NCBI GenBank assembly: GCA_029582165.1
Contig: CM055873.1
Span: forward strand, 40,532,795-40,596,794
Source of the DNA: Portulaca oleracea
Lineage: Eukaryota > Streptophyta > Magnoliopsida > Caryophyllales > Portulacaceae
Direction: 5' to 3'
DNA: 64,000 bases
Position 1 is the first letter of the stretch. The number at the start of each line of letters is the position of its first letter. Positions 22,460 to 35,300 of the stretch are shown here, piece after piece. The notes under the pieces are model-generated. The model did not search any database and was not told the origin of the DNA. It saw only the letters and a list, made by a program, of their open reading frames with translations. The position numbers were made by a program, and so were the translations under genes.

Positions 22460-22837
22460 GGCTGTGTTCGGCAGTAGCGTTTAGCGTCTTGACCAAGTCA
22501 AAACTCTAATTGCATAAATATTAGCGTTCGGTAAGCTAGCGTTTTGAAGAGCGTTTAGCGTTTTGAGGTGCGTTTTGTGAAACACTAATAAAGTTAACGT
22601 TTAGCGTTTGGAGTAGTGTTTCAAATTTTTCAGTCAAAAAATACCCTTTGTAAATTTTATCTTTGGAAATTATTGATACCCTTTTATGTCAATTCACATT
22701 AATATGTTAATTCAACCGCTAAATTTACCGAACACAATTATTATTTGAACAGTCATCCGCTATCCGCTACTTAAACCGCTATCTGCTGTTTAAACCGCTA
22801 TCCGCTATCTAAAACACTAATTTTGCCGAACAGGGCC
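22460..22837. mobile_element. PIF/Tourist-like MITE (378 bp)
   Basis: GGCTGTGTTCGGCA at the left and TGCCGAACAGGGCC at the right form imperfect TIRs. The direct flank TAA occurs on both sides (22457-22459 and 22838-22840), the 3-bp duplication of PIF/Harbinger elements. The interior repeats AGCGTTTAGCG and CCGCTATCCGCTA words. Non-coding. Confidence 0.82.
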
Positions 22838-23530
22838 TAAATGTATTCACAATTCAATACAACATTTCGAATCAAAACCTAACTATAGACATATACGTAC
22901 AACGCTCCTGAATTGATATATATACTCAATAAATGCATTAAAAAAACCTTATACACACACTTAAACTACATGAATGTATAGAACATATAATTTTATACAC
23001 TTAATGTTACCCAAGCTCCTCCTGGCCACAGACATCAATGAGAATTGCTTTAAGGATTGAAAATTGGCTCAAGAAATCACCACAAATTCTTTAAGCGTGC
23101 TTCGTTCTTATTCCCATGCAATTGATAAAACTTCTCAAAAGGTCACTCAAAGTTACTCCCGCCCAAGTACGCTTAGTTGTCAAGTTCTCAAGAGAGATCA
23201 ACTTTCAAAGAGAAGGTGCACCTTGGTGATGTTAGTAAATTCAATCCTATTAAACTTTAATTAATCATATATTGGGTTGTACATTTGATGACTTTGCATA
23301 GGCCAATAGCTTCAACTCTTTATGTAACTCAGAAGGGGAAGGGAAAGAAGCATGAAGGGTGAGGAAACCATAAAAAGACAGGAACCTGTCCAGAAAACAC
23401 TAGCTGCTATGAAGCTATGGAGGCATTAATAGACATGGATAGAATTGAAGGAGAAATCCTTCTTGACATTGAAGAGTGCTTATTCCGAGTATATGTCTGA
23501 GAAATGGAGGGCATGAGGGGCATGATGAGT

Positions 23531-24582
23531 AGGGACGAAGCCAGAGTTTCACATTAGGGGGGGCGAATCATTCGAAAGTTAACTTTATTAGTTTATAGTA
23601 ACAAGTTATAAAAATAAAAAATAACACTGTAGATATGTAAACAATAATCGTACTAGATATTACATAAAAAAATAATTCAACCATATTTATTATGTATTAA
23701 ATGAAATCAAGCAAACACAATATCAAGTTTATGTATCATAAATAAGTTCCTAAAGAAGTGCGCTCTACGCTCTCTTAAATCACGAAAATCAAATCAATTT
23801 TGCCTTGTGTTTGCCTCTTCATCTTGTTTATATAATATCTAAATAAAAATATACAAGATTATAATTTTAACTAATCAGTAATTATTTAAATATTAAATAT
23901 ATATCAATCTTTATCAATTATAAAATTCATCTATTAATAGTTCAACATACTTCTATGTTAGTATCTTACTATACAAGTGTATAATTAAACTAATTAAGTA
24001 ATAATTAGAATAACAGGACAAATAATAATAATCTAATTGTTTAGCTAGCATAACTAAGAAATAATTTGATAAACTAAGTGAATATTAAAATACTCACAAC
24101 TACGGCGATACTGGGTTTACAAATCGGACGCTTGATGGGGTACAAGAATGTGGTGCTGGAGATCTGGAGATGGATGCACAGGGTGTTGTCCAAGTGCTGC
24201 AGAGAAGACAAGAGATTAGAGATTACAGGGTTGTGTTTTTTACTGATTGTTGGAATTTAGCATATACTTTTGATAGCATCTCCTTTCATTTTGTAAAAAG
24301 AACAGCCAATAGGGTTGCCCATGAGGCGGCAAGATGTGAAATCACTTACAAAAGTTTGGATGAAATGGGGTCCTGCGCATGTGATGCAACAGATGCAGAG
24401 GGACTTTGATGATGTTACAACAAGAACAAATGAATAAAAAGTGAGACTTTGGTTTTTCAAAAAAAAAAAGGAATTATCATTGTATGTCTGTATTCAATTA
24501 TTCATTTTAAATATATTATAATAATTTTTTTTTAGGGAGGGGGGCAATTTCCCCCTCTTGCCCCACCGTACGTCCGTCTCTG
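23531..24582. mobile_element. Non-autonomous TIR transposon (Mutator-like by TSD), containing a LINE fragment
   Basis: The left end AGGGACGAAGCCAGAG and the reverse complement of the right end (CAGAGACGGACGTACGG) are related terminal repeats, each followed by a GGGGG-rich subterminal block. ATGATGAGT flanks it on both sides (23522-23530 and 24583-24591), a perfect 9-bp target duplication. Removing the element restores the frame of the surrounding ORF1-like sequence. The interior is AT-rich without transposase and carries an L1 3' fragment at about 24095-24471. Confidence 0.8.
24095..24471 (+). mobile_element. L1 LINE 3' fragment nested in the TIR transposon
   Basis: Two overlapping frames give LGLQIGRLMGYKNVVLE, then DAQGVVQVLQRR, then FHFVKRTANRVAHEAARCE. 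This is the end of a plant LINE RNase H-like domain with the conserved RxANxxAHxxAR box. A single frame change separates the first two. After the stop at 24409 a short 3'UTR ends in a run of A (about 24459-24469). It is a 5'-truncated insertion of under 400 bp. Confidence 0.75.
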
Positions 24583-25134
24583 ATGATGAGTGATGTCCTT
24601 AATCAAGCATCCCATGATTGGGGTCTTCAAATGGTGAGTCAAGTTCAGGAAACCAGAAGATCATCATCTATGGATGTTGATAATAAACTCAACCAATCGA
24701 GACAAGGACTGGAAGAAATTAATCAGAGCAGCAACGATGAGGTGGATGGGAGAAGCAATGACCACCATGATTATCATCCGGATGAAAATGCAGGAGATGT
24801 TGAGAGGTATCCGAATAGCTCGAGGCAGTTGAACAATCATCAGAGGGATCCATTAGAATCCCAAGAGACAACAGAAGATCAAATTGAGTCTTCTTCCACC
24901 TGTTACCAAGAAGAACTCAGAGTAATAAATGGGAGGGCGGAGGAACTACAACAAACAATAGTGAATGCTTTGGGTTCCCAAGAATGGAGAGATGCACTGG
25001 CTAAAGTCTCGGGAAAAGGTGGGGAGAATGATGAGCCCTCTAAGAAATCGAAGCAACCAATGGGAAGTGTGGACTTAGCCACATCAACCGAAGAGAGGGA
25101 TTGCAATGTATAGGCAGTAAAACAAAAGAGGAAA

Positions 25135-25912
25135 ATGATTTCCAAGGCAAGGAAAATTATTGCTAGGAAGGCTATTGGTGTTTCAAGTGTCTCCACAACA
25201 GACTTACAACACAACCAGAAAAAGGAATACAAGAAGTATTTGAAGGTGATGAAAAAGCAAGCTGCCATTGTCAAAAAGAAAAGGAGATTATCATCTAAGA
25301 ACCCAGATTTTCCTAATATTTTTGCATATCAAGACCCTGTTTCTTAATCTCACAAGATCTCTTGGAGTATTTGGAAGAATATTATGCAGGATCAAGGATG
25401 ATGGTTAATTTCAATAACAGAACCAAGGAAGCTCTTAGGAGAACTGACTTTCAATTTGCTACATTTTGGTCACTTTGGATGGCAAGAAATAATGTGTGTT
25501 TTGAATAGGAAGAGTTTCAGCGAATCAATCTGATATTTTGAGTTTGCAACTATGGCAGTGGCAAGAAGAAGAGAATACTGTGCAAAAAAGGTGGTGTGGT
25601 GTAGTGTGCTGTTTGGTGGATAACAATTTTTAACAAGATGCATACTGCAGAGGGGAGTGACATTTGGTCTTAGAATGCAAGCTGTCATAAGAGCTTGGAC
25701 TGTGGTTTATTTTTGGTTATTTTAGGTGGGCCTTTCATATATTTTTTTATGCAGATTAATACTGTAGTTGGGGTATTGTAATTTGTAAGTGGGGTGGCAC
25801 AATTTGGGTTTTGGTTTTGGTTTTGTTGGATACTGTAAGTGCTTTATGGTACTTTATGGTTTTTGATTGGAATAAAGTTGTGGTCTAATGACCTTTAATG
25901 ATAAAAAAAAAC
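25135..25912 (+). mobile_element. L1 LINE 3' portion with poly(A) tail
   Basis: A basic frame (KKEYKKYLKVMKKQAAIVKKK) at 25135-25347 is followed by broken frames including ATFWSLWMARNNVCFE at about 25460-25505, the tryptophan-rich segment after the LINE zinc-binding region. The piece ends with a short A tract at 25904-25912. Endonuclease and reverse transcriptase between ORF1 and this tail are missing. Confidence 0.6.
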
Positions 25913-27255
25913 TTTAAAATTCCATAAATTTTTTAAAAAACTTAAATATCACAATTTGAACAATATAAATTTTAAAAATAAAACAAGATAAACTTTTTAG
26001 AAATACTTTTAAAAAATAACTAATTTTCTGAATGTGCTTGCCAAAAATGAACAATGTTAATGAGATAGAAAATCAAATCTTGGTTCAAAATGTTCTTGTA
26101 GGGTTTAGCTTTTGCAAATTGAAGGATATGTTGGAGTTGGTTAAGGTGAATGGCGTGTGATGCAGTACAAGAGAAATGTTGAATAGTGATACACATTATG
26201 TAGCGGTTCATCCAACTGTCACAGCAAAAAGGAAATTATATAATGTTAAAGCAATTGGAAACGTCACAATGATCTCTTTATCAATTAAAGCCGTCACTAT
26301 TGCTTAACTGCCCCCCCCCCCCAATTTTCTTTTCCCAAGTTCAACCCCTCACAGCATCGAAAGAATCAATTAAAATAACTTTCTTTAAAGGAAGGACAAA
26401 GGTCCCATGCGACTGAAGAATAAAAGATAATATTATTAAGAAAATCAAAACCTGAAGTGTTTAGGGGGTTGGGTAGTTCATCAAGGCCCATTTGCTCCTA
26501 TTATGTATTTTTTTACTTCTCTTGAATAAACCCTAGAAAATATCAATTTGTGACAACGCTCCTCCAGTCCTCCCTCTATGTTTTAGATCTGTATCTTTCC
26601 CCTACGTAAACCTCATAAAATTAATTTTGTCCTCAAATTATTAAAGATTGTTTCTCTATTTCGACTGTTAAACTCTCGCTTATTACACTACACTAATCGG
26701 AAGCAAGGTCATTAAGGTACGCAGCCATGGTTCCATCATCAAGATTGGTCTCTATTCCCTGCCTTGATTTCCCACTCTCTTCTACCCTCTTTGCCTGTCA
26801 TCTAATATATCTTATTTCAAGTATTAAATTTGCAATCCGGATCGTCCTTGTTTTTGTACTCTAAAATAATAGATCTAAGCCATGCACCAAAATCTTGGTT
26901 TTTGGCTATAATTTTATTTTGTTGGTGTTTTAGTAAAATTTGATCAATATGTAATTTTTAAATCTTGTTTGTTGGCATTCTTGTATATCTATGGAATCAA
27001 CCATATTTCCAAAATCATGGATTTGTTTGATTGTTTTGATTTGGTTTTTTTAACTCTCTTTTTTGTTGAGTATAATAATTTTATTCTACTTGTATTGAAA
27101 GTCTTGTTTTTTTTCTTTTTTTTTGATAATTAGCGACTATTCAGCCTAATTTATTCAATCGATCAAAGCTTGCCGCAACATTGTACAACCCCAAACTCCA
27201 TTGGAAAATTGGGTTGAAAACTACTATGCGTGTTCATGAAAAATGCACACAAAAT
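25913..27255. other. AT-rich stretch, no supported gene; poly(C) run at about 26312-26321
   Basis: I see no conserved coding sequence. GTCAC-containing words (about 26220-26305) recall the subterminal repeats of the CACTA end at 29.4 kb, but no terminus was found here. Confidence 0.35.
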
Positions 27256-27259
27256 ACCC

Positions 27260-28640
27260 GGCCACAATCACCCCAAATAGCATACTAATGGAAAAATGAC
27301 AAAAAAGATTCTCACATTATATTTCCACCCCACTACAAGTTGTATAAGGAAATTATTGATTTCCAGCTTCCTAAATTCCATCACATGTGTGTCTTTCCTT
27401 CTGCAAAGGTTATCACTAGCCTTACACATTGTTGCTTTTTTCTCACCTTTCTTTTGACCCATTACCCCTTTTCCTTTCCTTTCTTCCACCTTCTCCTTTA
27501 ATATTATTTAGTATTGTACTCAATAGCTCCATCCTTTCAACCTTCTCCACCTTTACACACAGTTCAAGCCAAACATTCAACACTTGATATGGTTGCAATT
27601 AGTCTTACATATTCTGCTCTGTCCATAAGCTTTTTCATACTGAAACTTAAATTTGTTCCCCACACATATTTTCTGTTTCTATGAGGATCACCTGCTGCAA
27701 GATGGCTATGAGTTGTTACTCCTATCCACACTTTCCAATTTGGATATTTTTCTCTGAAACTCATACAGTGTTTACATTAACTGCATCTTCATCCCTCATT
27801 ACCACTCCACCCCCAGAAGCTTCCGCTGATGGTACCTCTACATAGTTTATCCCCCAACATTTCCTTACATCCCATGCATCAAATTTGGAGTGCTTGTATA
27901 CTAAACCCTCCTTCTGAATTAGTCTCCTTATCCCTTCTTCTTTGAGCCCGCTCCCACCCTCTTACATTCCAATCAACCATCTTCATACTTGGTGCTTCTT
28001 CTTTCTCTTCTTCTTCTTGCTAGGTCTTTCCCATCTAATGTCTTCAACTAGATACTCCACAGTGTCTTCTATTTTTCCCTTGACTTTTACCCCAATGATA
28101 GAGGCAAACTGTACAACCTCGTGAGCACTCTCATAAGTTCCCCTTGACTCCAACGAAGAGTCTAGGAAACTATCACTACTCTGCCTTGTATCTTCTACTT
28201 CTTCTCCTTCTGTTTGTGAAGTCAGATCATCTACCTGAATCTTTTCTCTTTCAAATCCAGGAGGTTGTGACAGGTCATTGCTATTAACCCTCTCCAGGTT
28301 GTTAGGTTCTCCTTGCGATATTCCAATAGCCACTTCTTGTCATCCCTATGTCGTTATTTGTTGTATTTTCTCCTTGATTGCCTTCCTCACTCCCCATATT
28401 CACCAATAAATGTTGGCTTGTAGATTTGTCATTTTCTGTCTCTTGGGTTATTCCCAAGGTGTCTCTAGCTGCTTCACCCTCTGAGGTTTTGAACCGGTTG
28501 CCCCCCTCAGTTAATGTATCTCCTAAATTGTGATCTGTTTCCTGTTCATCTTTAGAGTTTGAAACATGAGTTCTGACTGTCTGCTCAGCTTCTGAGCTTG
28601 AAACATGAGTTCCAATTGATTGCTCACATCTTCCTACTCC
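27260..28640 (-). mobile_element. L1 LINE 5' portion: ORF1 end and start of ORF2 endonuclease
   Basis: On the minus strand, 28333-27983 encodes an acidic linker with SQPPGFEREK, ending in a lysine-rich KKKKRKKK stretch, like the tail of plant L1 ORF1. Its TGA overlaps the ATG at 27986-27984 that starts MKMVDWNVRG. This is the beginning of the LINE apurinic-type endonuclease, whose Asn after Trp binds the metal ion. The endonuclease then breaks up. Pieces such as YPNWKVWIGVTTHSHLAAGD (27764-27564) may be its continuation. No RT follows in the window. Confidence 0.65.
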
Positions 28641-29229
28641 ATCTGTGTTGATTCTCCCGATTATTCCTCGCTCAAATTGGTATTTGTTTTAGTATCTAAT
28701 GTTCCACATATTTCAGAAGGTTTAAAGTTTTTCTTTATTGGTACAAGTCTAAGTTTGTTTGATTTTTACATATTTATACTTTTATTTTTATTTTTTGGTC
28801 ATATCGGTTATATGTTCGTAAGTTGAATTGTGAATCTGTGATTCTCAAATTGTGTTATTATAGAACTCATAATTGTGACAAGGGAGGAAAGAAAATGGAG
28901 CAGAAGAACATTTGATAGATAAAGATTGAAGATCTATTGTAATGATTTAGCATTAATTGCTTTAGGTTTTCCTTAATGTATATTTTGGAAACGTATATGT
29001 AAACTATTGGTGTAAGTGTTTTTTTTTAATTTCATTTGTAGAATAACTTTGTAACCAAATGACTGAATTGTATATTTTTATTTTTAAAATAATAAATTTT
29101 GAATTTTGAATAGAAGTTAGTTGACCGAGTTGATACTATCTAAGAGCATTATTTGTGGACTATATCATTAAATTAAATTGTATAAAATTTTAAAATTATA
29201 CATTGATTATTGTATCTTTTTTATTGGAA

Positions 29230-29443
29230 GGTGTGCCATAGTGATGTTTGTTACTGCCACATAGTATAGTGACGCTTCTAACTGCCGCTAGTAGGCTTGA
29301 CAGGTTTAGGCGTCACAAGTTTTCCTTGTGACACACCAAAATGCGACGGCTCCTCCCAGGCGTCAGAAGTTTTCGTAGTGACGTTTAAACACACCATTAA
29401 TAGAGCACATTAAGCGTAGCTACTGAGGTTTTTTGTTGTAGTG
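29230..29443. mobile_element. CACTA (En/Spm-like) terminus with subterminal palindromes
   Basis: It ends GGTTTTTTGTTGTAGTG, the reverse complement of the CACTACAACAAAAAACC terminus. Before it are GCGTCACAAG/CTTGTGAC and GCGTCAGAAG/GTGACGTTT repeat pairs, as in CACTA subterminal regions where transposase binds. The partner end is not identified. Confidence 0.6.
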
Positions 29444-32330
29444 ATTGGTCGAAGGAGATGGTGGTCAAACAAGTCGGCGAAGATGGTGGTGGTGTACAAG
29501 TGAATTGCAGGTTAGTTCTGCGGGGATAGGGAAAGTGGCGGGTTCAGGTGATTCTAGCTAGGATTTGTGGCGATTCATGGCAGTGACGGTGGTTGAGGGT
29601 ATAGTAGTTGCTGGATAATTTGGGTCTCATTTGAAGGTGGAAGAGTATATGGATGAGAAATTTAAAAAGAAAGAGGTGGTGTTTATGTTTGTCCTTGGTG
29701 TCTAGCGATTTTGACCGAGGTTGGTGGCCATTTTGGGCTGGGATCGTGTCGGTTTTGGGCGGCGACGGTGGTTGTGGGTGTAGTAGTTTATGGAGGTGAT
29801 GATGAATTTAGTTTGATTTGAATATGGACGGGTAATTTAGTTTTACATTTCTTCATTTTTTTGGTTTTGAAAAAGTTCTATATTTTCAAACAATTATACA
29901 CAAACTTTTTCTAGAGTTTATTAAAATTCATAGTTTTTGCATGTTATCCATAAGATGAAGATGTTATAACAAGAATAAAATTAATAATAAAGTCATAAAT
30001 CTGACAATATGGAACTTTATTCTATCCAATTTTACCTTATTTGCTAGGCCCAAATATACCCTGAAAGAGGAAGGGGAGTTGAATAGAGTATAGAAGGAGA
30101 TGAAACTTTTTTTTTTTGGGTTATGTTAGTGTTTAGATTGAACATGTCAGTGACTACTATTAGTGTCTCAAATAAACATTCACAAACAATAGAAAGGGCT
30201 GAGGTATTTTAACAAGATTCCCTCAACTGCCGAATCGACTGGTATACATCCCCACCTAAGGGTGCTTCCATTAGGCATTTAACCAGTCTCTTGTATTAAT
30301 GGGTAACCACAAAACTTTGCCCTTAGTTTCTTGTTACAAGTCACTTAAATGCACTGACTCTCTTGTGATTGTACCCTAAATAGCTCTCTCTTAGCAATTT
30401 TACTGGTTACAACTCCTCATACAACTCTCTCTTACAAACTCTTACTTACAACTCTTTCTTTGTTATTAAAATACAAACAATGTTTAGTGGCTCTAACTGA
30501 TAACAATGAGAGATAGAAAGCATGCATATTCAATTTGTGTTCGAGAATTTTGCTTTCTTCTTGAATAACTGTTTCAATAAATATTCTTGAAGTTGGAAGT
30601 GGCCGTTACAAGATCTTTCTATTGTAGTTTGAGCCTCTTCTTCTTTTCCCCCTTCACAGGATTGACTATTGAGTAATATTAGTTGTAATTTCCAAGTAGT
30701 TGAAGATAATGTGTTGATAACTTGCCACTCTTTCTGATTAGATGTCTTTCAATTTAAGCATAAGATCTTGATATTATTGGTGAATCTTTTATTGATTGAT
30801 TTGCCCAAAACCGCTTCCACTATGAATAGGGAATATTGCGAATAGTCCTCAAACTTTTTGTGAAAATTATCTTCCTAATTAGTAACTTGCTTGCTTCATG
30901 TAATGTTTGTCTCATTTGTTCTTGATGTTCTTGCAAGAAATATTACCTCTTAAAAAACAAATACGGTATAATATAGGAAATTAAAAGATATTATGAAAGT
31001 CTCTATTAAAAAGGATCCTCTAACAAGTAGCAACTTAAGGGTCAAAGCAATTTAGTGATTCTGGAAATGTTGACACTGACGTTTAGTGTACAAGCTCAAT
31101 TCTGAGCTCGTCATTATCCAACCTCATCGCAACTAACCTTAAATTTATCTAAATTTACTTTAACCACCAAAAGAACATGGGAGCCAAATTTTTCGTACCT
31201 AATTGATTCCCCCAAAATCTCATCTTGCATTAGAAACTTATATTACTTTCAATTTTGCTATTTTTTTAAAAAAAAAAGTTACTTCTAATTTTTAGGTCAA
31301 AGCCAAAATTTGTGGATGATATTTTTGCTACCTATAACTTCATAGGTCTCATTTCATGCTAAATTTATGGTTGATTTGTGTCACTTTGAAAAATAGTCAT
31401 GTTTCATCTGTCAAGAGTTATAAACAACAAACAAAGAAGAATATATATAGAAAATAAAATGAAAGAGGAAAGAGAAACATAAACGAGGAGGAAAGGAGGA
31501 GAATCGTTGTATTCTTCTCTTTTTCCTCTCTTATTACCATTGAAAATTTGAAAAAAAGCTAGAAACCAAAGGTTAATACCTCTTATATTCTTGGAAGGTT
31601 TCAAACAAAAACCCTTTTCCTTTTTCTTCTTGAAGGGAAAAAAAGCTTCTCTGAAAGAAACAGGTGAAACGACAATTTGTTCTAATTTTGTGATTACGTA
31701 AGTATTGATTCTTTGCCCTATCTCAAAGTAATTTCATAGGTCACACAATTTCATGTAACATCAAGTCTGGTTGCATATGAACTTCTATCTCCAAATAATT
31801 TCATAGGTCATACAAATTACAAGAAATATCAAAGTCTAAAGGAACTGTTAGGTCAACACCAATAACTCATTCACACGAGAAGGAATTATCTTTAGAATAC
31901 CCTAGGTTTGAACCAAGGTGGGGCTTTAGTGCTAGGGGGTTGGGATGAGGATAGCACTACTCTACTATAGGTTTTAACCTGTTATTGTATTCGTATCATA
32001 TATTAAAATTGGAATGTCTGACTGCTGTCTCTTTCTCGTCCAAAGTAGCCGTTTGAAATGCTTTGGCTATTTTGATAAAGTCAAAATAGCTAATTTGATG
32101 TTGAATGAAAAACTTTCTAATTGTTTTAATCCAAAAACAAAATCAACTTCTAAAAATGAAGATCCACATCTTTTTATAATCAACTTATTCAAACAACTAA
32201 TATAAATAACTAACAATTTATTTGCAAAACATGATCACTTATTTCTTCTCCAATACTAGGCATGGTAATTTCAAATTTGATATGATGATATGTATTAATT
32301 GATGATAGGTGGAGAATTTAAAGCATAAGC
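29444..32330. other. Intergenic region upstream of PICALM5, no supported gene
   Basis: 29450-29800 is rich in GGTGG/GGCGG words without an open reading frame. 30420-30470 repeats ACAACTCTCTCTTACAAACT-like words. The last few hundred bases before 32331 should contain the PICALM5 promoter, but no confident TATA box was chosen. Confidence 0.35.
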
Positions 32331-35300
32331 ATGGCATTAAGAAGAGCTATTGGGGCTGTGAAGGATAGAACGAGCATAGGACTAGCAAAAGTTGGAAGCA
32401 CGGGATCCCTTGCTGACCTTGATGTTGCCATTGTCAAGACTACAAGGCATCAAGAGTTTCCTGCTCAAGAAAGATATTTTCGAGAAATTCTTAACTTGAC
32501 TCGTTACTCCAGAGCATTCATTACAGAATGTGTTAACACCATCTCTAGACGTCTCAACAAGACCAAAAACTGGGTAATCTAACTAATTAATCATATGTCC
32601 ATGATTTTGTTCGTTACTTTTAAAATGACTTTTAGACGATAATATATTCTACCTTGACTTATTGGACAATAATATGTTATAATTAAGATAGTGAGTGTTA
32701 TTTGGATAACTTTACGTAGTTGTCCTAAAAAGTTCTTATGTTTTATGCACAACACCCACTCAATAGAGTATATTATAATTCAAAACAATTATACAATCCA
32801 TCATTGACCAACATCCTTAAAATACAAATATATGTCCCAAAAGATAATCTAATGTAAGGCCAAAGTTTTATGAACTTCAAAATATTACTTACGACTAATA
32901 ATGATGCAATTGTATGGTGTGGACAACCATCAATGCTTGTAAGTTGCGGATTTAGACCTTTGATTAGGGTGACCAATATATTATGAGACTCATTTTCTAA
33001 ACATACAATTCATAATTTTGACCCTAAATTATTTGAAATTTTACTATTTCTTCTTCCGGGTTAAGTGTGGCGATGGCCACCCCCAACCACAATGAGGATT
33101 CACCCTTGTGTTAAGACTCCCTGAGACAATGTGGGGCTGATGATGGTTGCCTGATTAAATACTGATTGTTGTCGTAAACATCATGTTCAATCCCGCCCGA
33201 AACAATGACAATCATGAAGCTTTTGCGTTTTCGGGTGAAGGAATGAGCCATGGGGCTTTAATGGTAAAAGAATTTGGACAAGTAGGGGGCTTGATTAATG
33301 GAGATTGGTAAGGTTATACAAATGTTAATTTGCCCGACTTTAGTTTATCTAAATTAAAGAATTTTAAACAAACCCTTTTCATCGTAGATTTTTACGTTTT
33401 GTAACTAATAATTGTAAGATAATTGAATTGACAATATTTTACAAATGATAAAAAAAATTAAAGGTCGAGACTGAATTAAATATAGAAACAAATGAAAATT
33501 TCCAAACTAGATATACAAACAAATGAAATCTTCCAAATTAAACAAATTGCTATAATTGATTATACGTTATTATATCTATCAAAACAACAAACCTATCAAT
33601 TTTCTCCTCAGGCCAAACTGAAGCAAATTTATTGTAAAGCAAACAAATCCATGGTTACCAATGGTTCACAGGCTCGGGGCGTTCCTCTACCAGGGCTTTC
33701 TCCATATAAGTTCAATGTCTAGCAAAATTATGGGCCGCCGAATTTTCATCCCTTTTGACATATGAAAATAAGCATGCTTGAATCTCACTACTCTTAGAGA
33801 GAATGTCATCCAAGACTAAATCAAATTTGCTTGGAAGCATCACTTTATGCTTGCATTGAGCTATAAGCTTAAGGTAATCTGACTCTAGGATGATCTTCTC
33901 ATACCCAAACTGTTTGGCCAAGCTCAACCCGAACAACGCAACTTTCCGCTCCGTAAAGTCTACACTCCAGTGAGTCCTAACCCTCTTGACGCGAGCTAGC
34001 TCCATCCATCCATGGCTACCATGGATCCCTGCACCTAGACCAACCCATTTTCCTTCCATCCTTGTTGCATCTACATTGATTTTCCATATACCTTCCATTG
34101 ATGAATACCACCTAATTAACTGGCTCCTCATGTATTGATGCTTATATAACATTATTACGTGCTGAGACAACCAAATTTCCCCTCCTATAATCACACCTTG
34201 TGGAGTGTCTTCGTCATTGAATTGATATTCATGTCTTACGTGCCACAAACTCCATATTAAGAATAATGCCTCTGGCAAACGTTGATAGAGAGCGTCTCCT
34301 TCCAACTTGTCAGGACCTCAAAGAAATTGTTGGTACTTTCCCCAATTTGTGAGGTTGTTCAAGCTCGTCAGTCTGGCACCTCTTAGCTCTCATGCATTGA
34401 AACAACACGCTCTGAAGGGTTTCCTCATCAACCTTAAACCCATCACAACTACCATTTTCCACCATGTGTCCTGTCTTTAGTGGGTGCTTGGTTGAGAGGA
34501 TGACACAAGCGTACTTTCAAAGAAAGTTTGCGACTTTGGGAGTGACCTTGAGGCTCCATATTAACGGCCTGCTGGAACCAAAAGCCTTAAGTTGAGAGAT
34601 GCTCCCAAAATGTATGTCATTTTGATCAAATAAATAAAATCCTTAGTTAAGCTCCACATCTGTCAGTTATTGGGCTTATTTGCACTATGCGAAATCGCGG
34701 GATGAGCTTATTGTCGATTGATCAAACAACTAATGGATCATCTCAACATTCCACTCCCAAGCGACTTTATGCAATAAATTCGCTACCACCATGTCTTGCT
34801 TGTCCAACAGGAATGGTGATGAAACTAACCATTTTACAGACCTTGATTTGTTAGTCATTCCTATCTCTCCAAGTAAGACCCTCCTTTAAAAGGCACAAGT
34901 AAATCCAAAGGTATGAATCAAGAAAGTTTGATTTGGGAAAATACTTCCCTTTCAAGACCTTAGACACAAGTAAATCCAAGTCGTCAAAAATCCTCCAAAG
35001 CATTTTTTTCGCGAAGAACCTCATTAAACACCTTCAAATTCCTATTACCCATCTCCCAAGACATTTCGGTTGGTAGATAGAGGACCAACTGACCCAATGA
35101 TTTTTCCCAGCACCTTCAGTCACCCCCACCAAAAACTAGACATCAAGCTATTTATAATTCATGGATCATATAAGAAGGCATCTTGAGATAGCTCATCAAG
35201 TAAATTGGAATGGCGTTATCCATCACTTTAATTAGAATCTCCTTCGTTGCTCTGCATTGACAATTTCCTTCCACCCGTTAAACTTCTTCTATAACATATC

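Larger units (their letters stand above)
23290..25130 (+). pseudogene. L1-like ORF1 remnant, split by a DNA transposon
   Basis: The left part (about 23434-23530) reads DMDRIEGEILLDIEECLFRV, one stop, then MEGMRG. In the same frame, after the insertion at 23531-24582, it continues MSDVLNQASHDWGLQMVSQV and a long polar, acidic, serine-rich stretch to 25113. Such linker sequence resembles the C-terminal part of plant L1 ORF1, which packages the element's RNA. No nucleic-acid-binding zinc knuckle is visible. Assignment to L1 rests partly on the LINE 3' sequence that follows. Confidence 0.5.

Noticed and set aside
30105..30900. Possible solo LTR starting TGTTAG
   Set aside because: No matching CA end, no target duplication and no second copy in the window.
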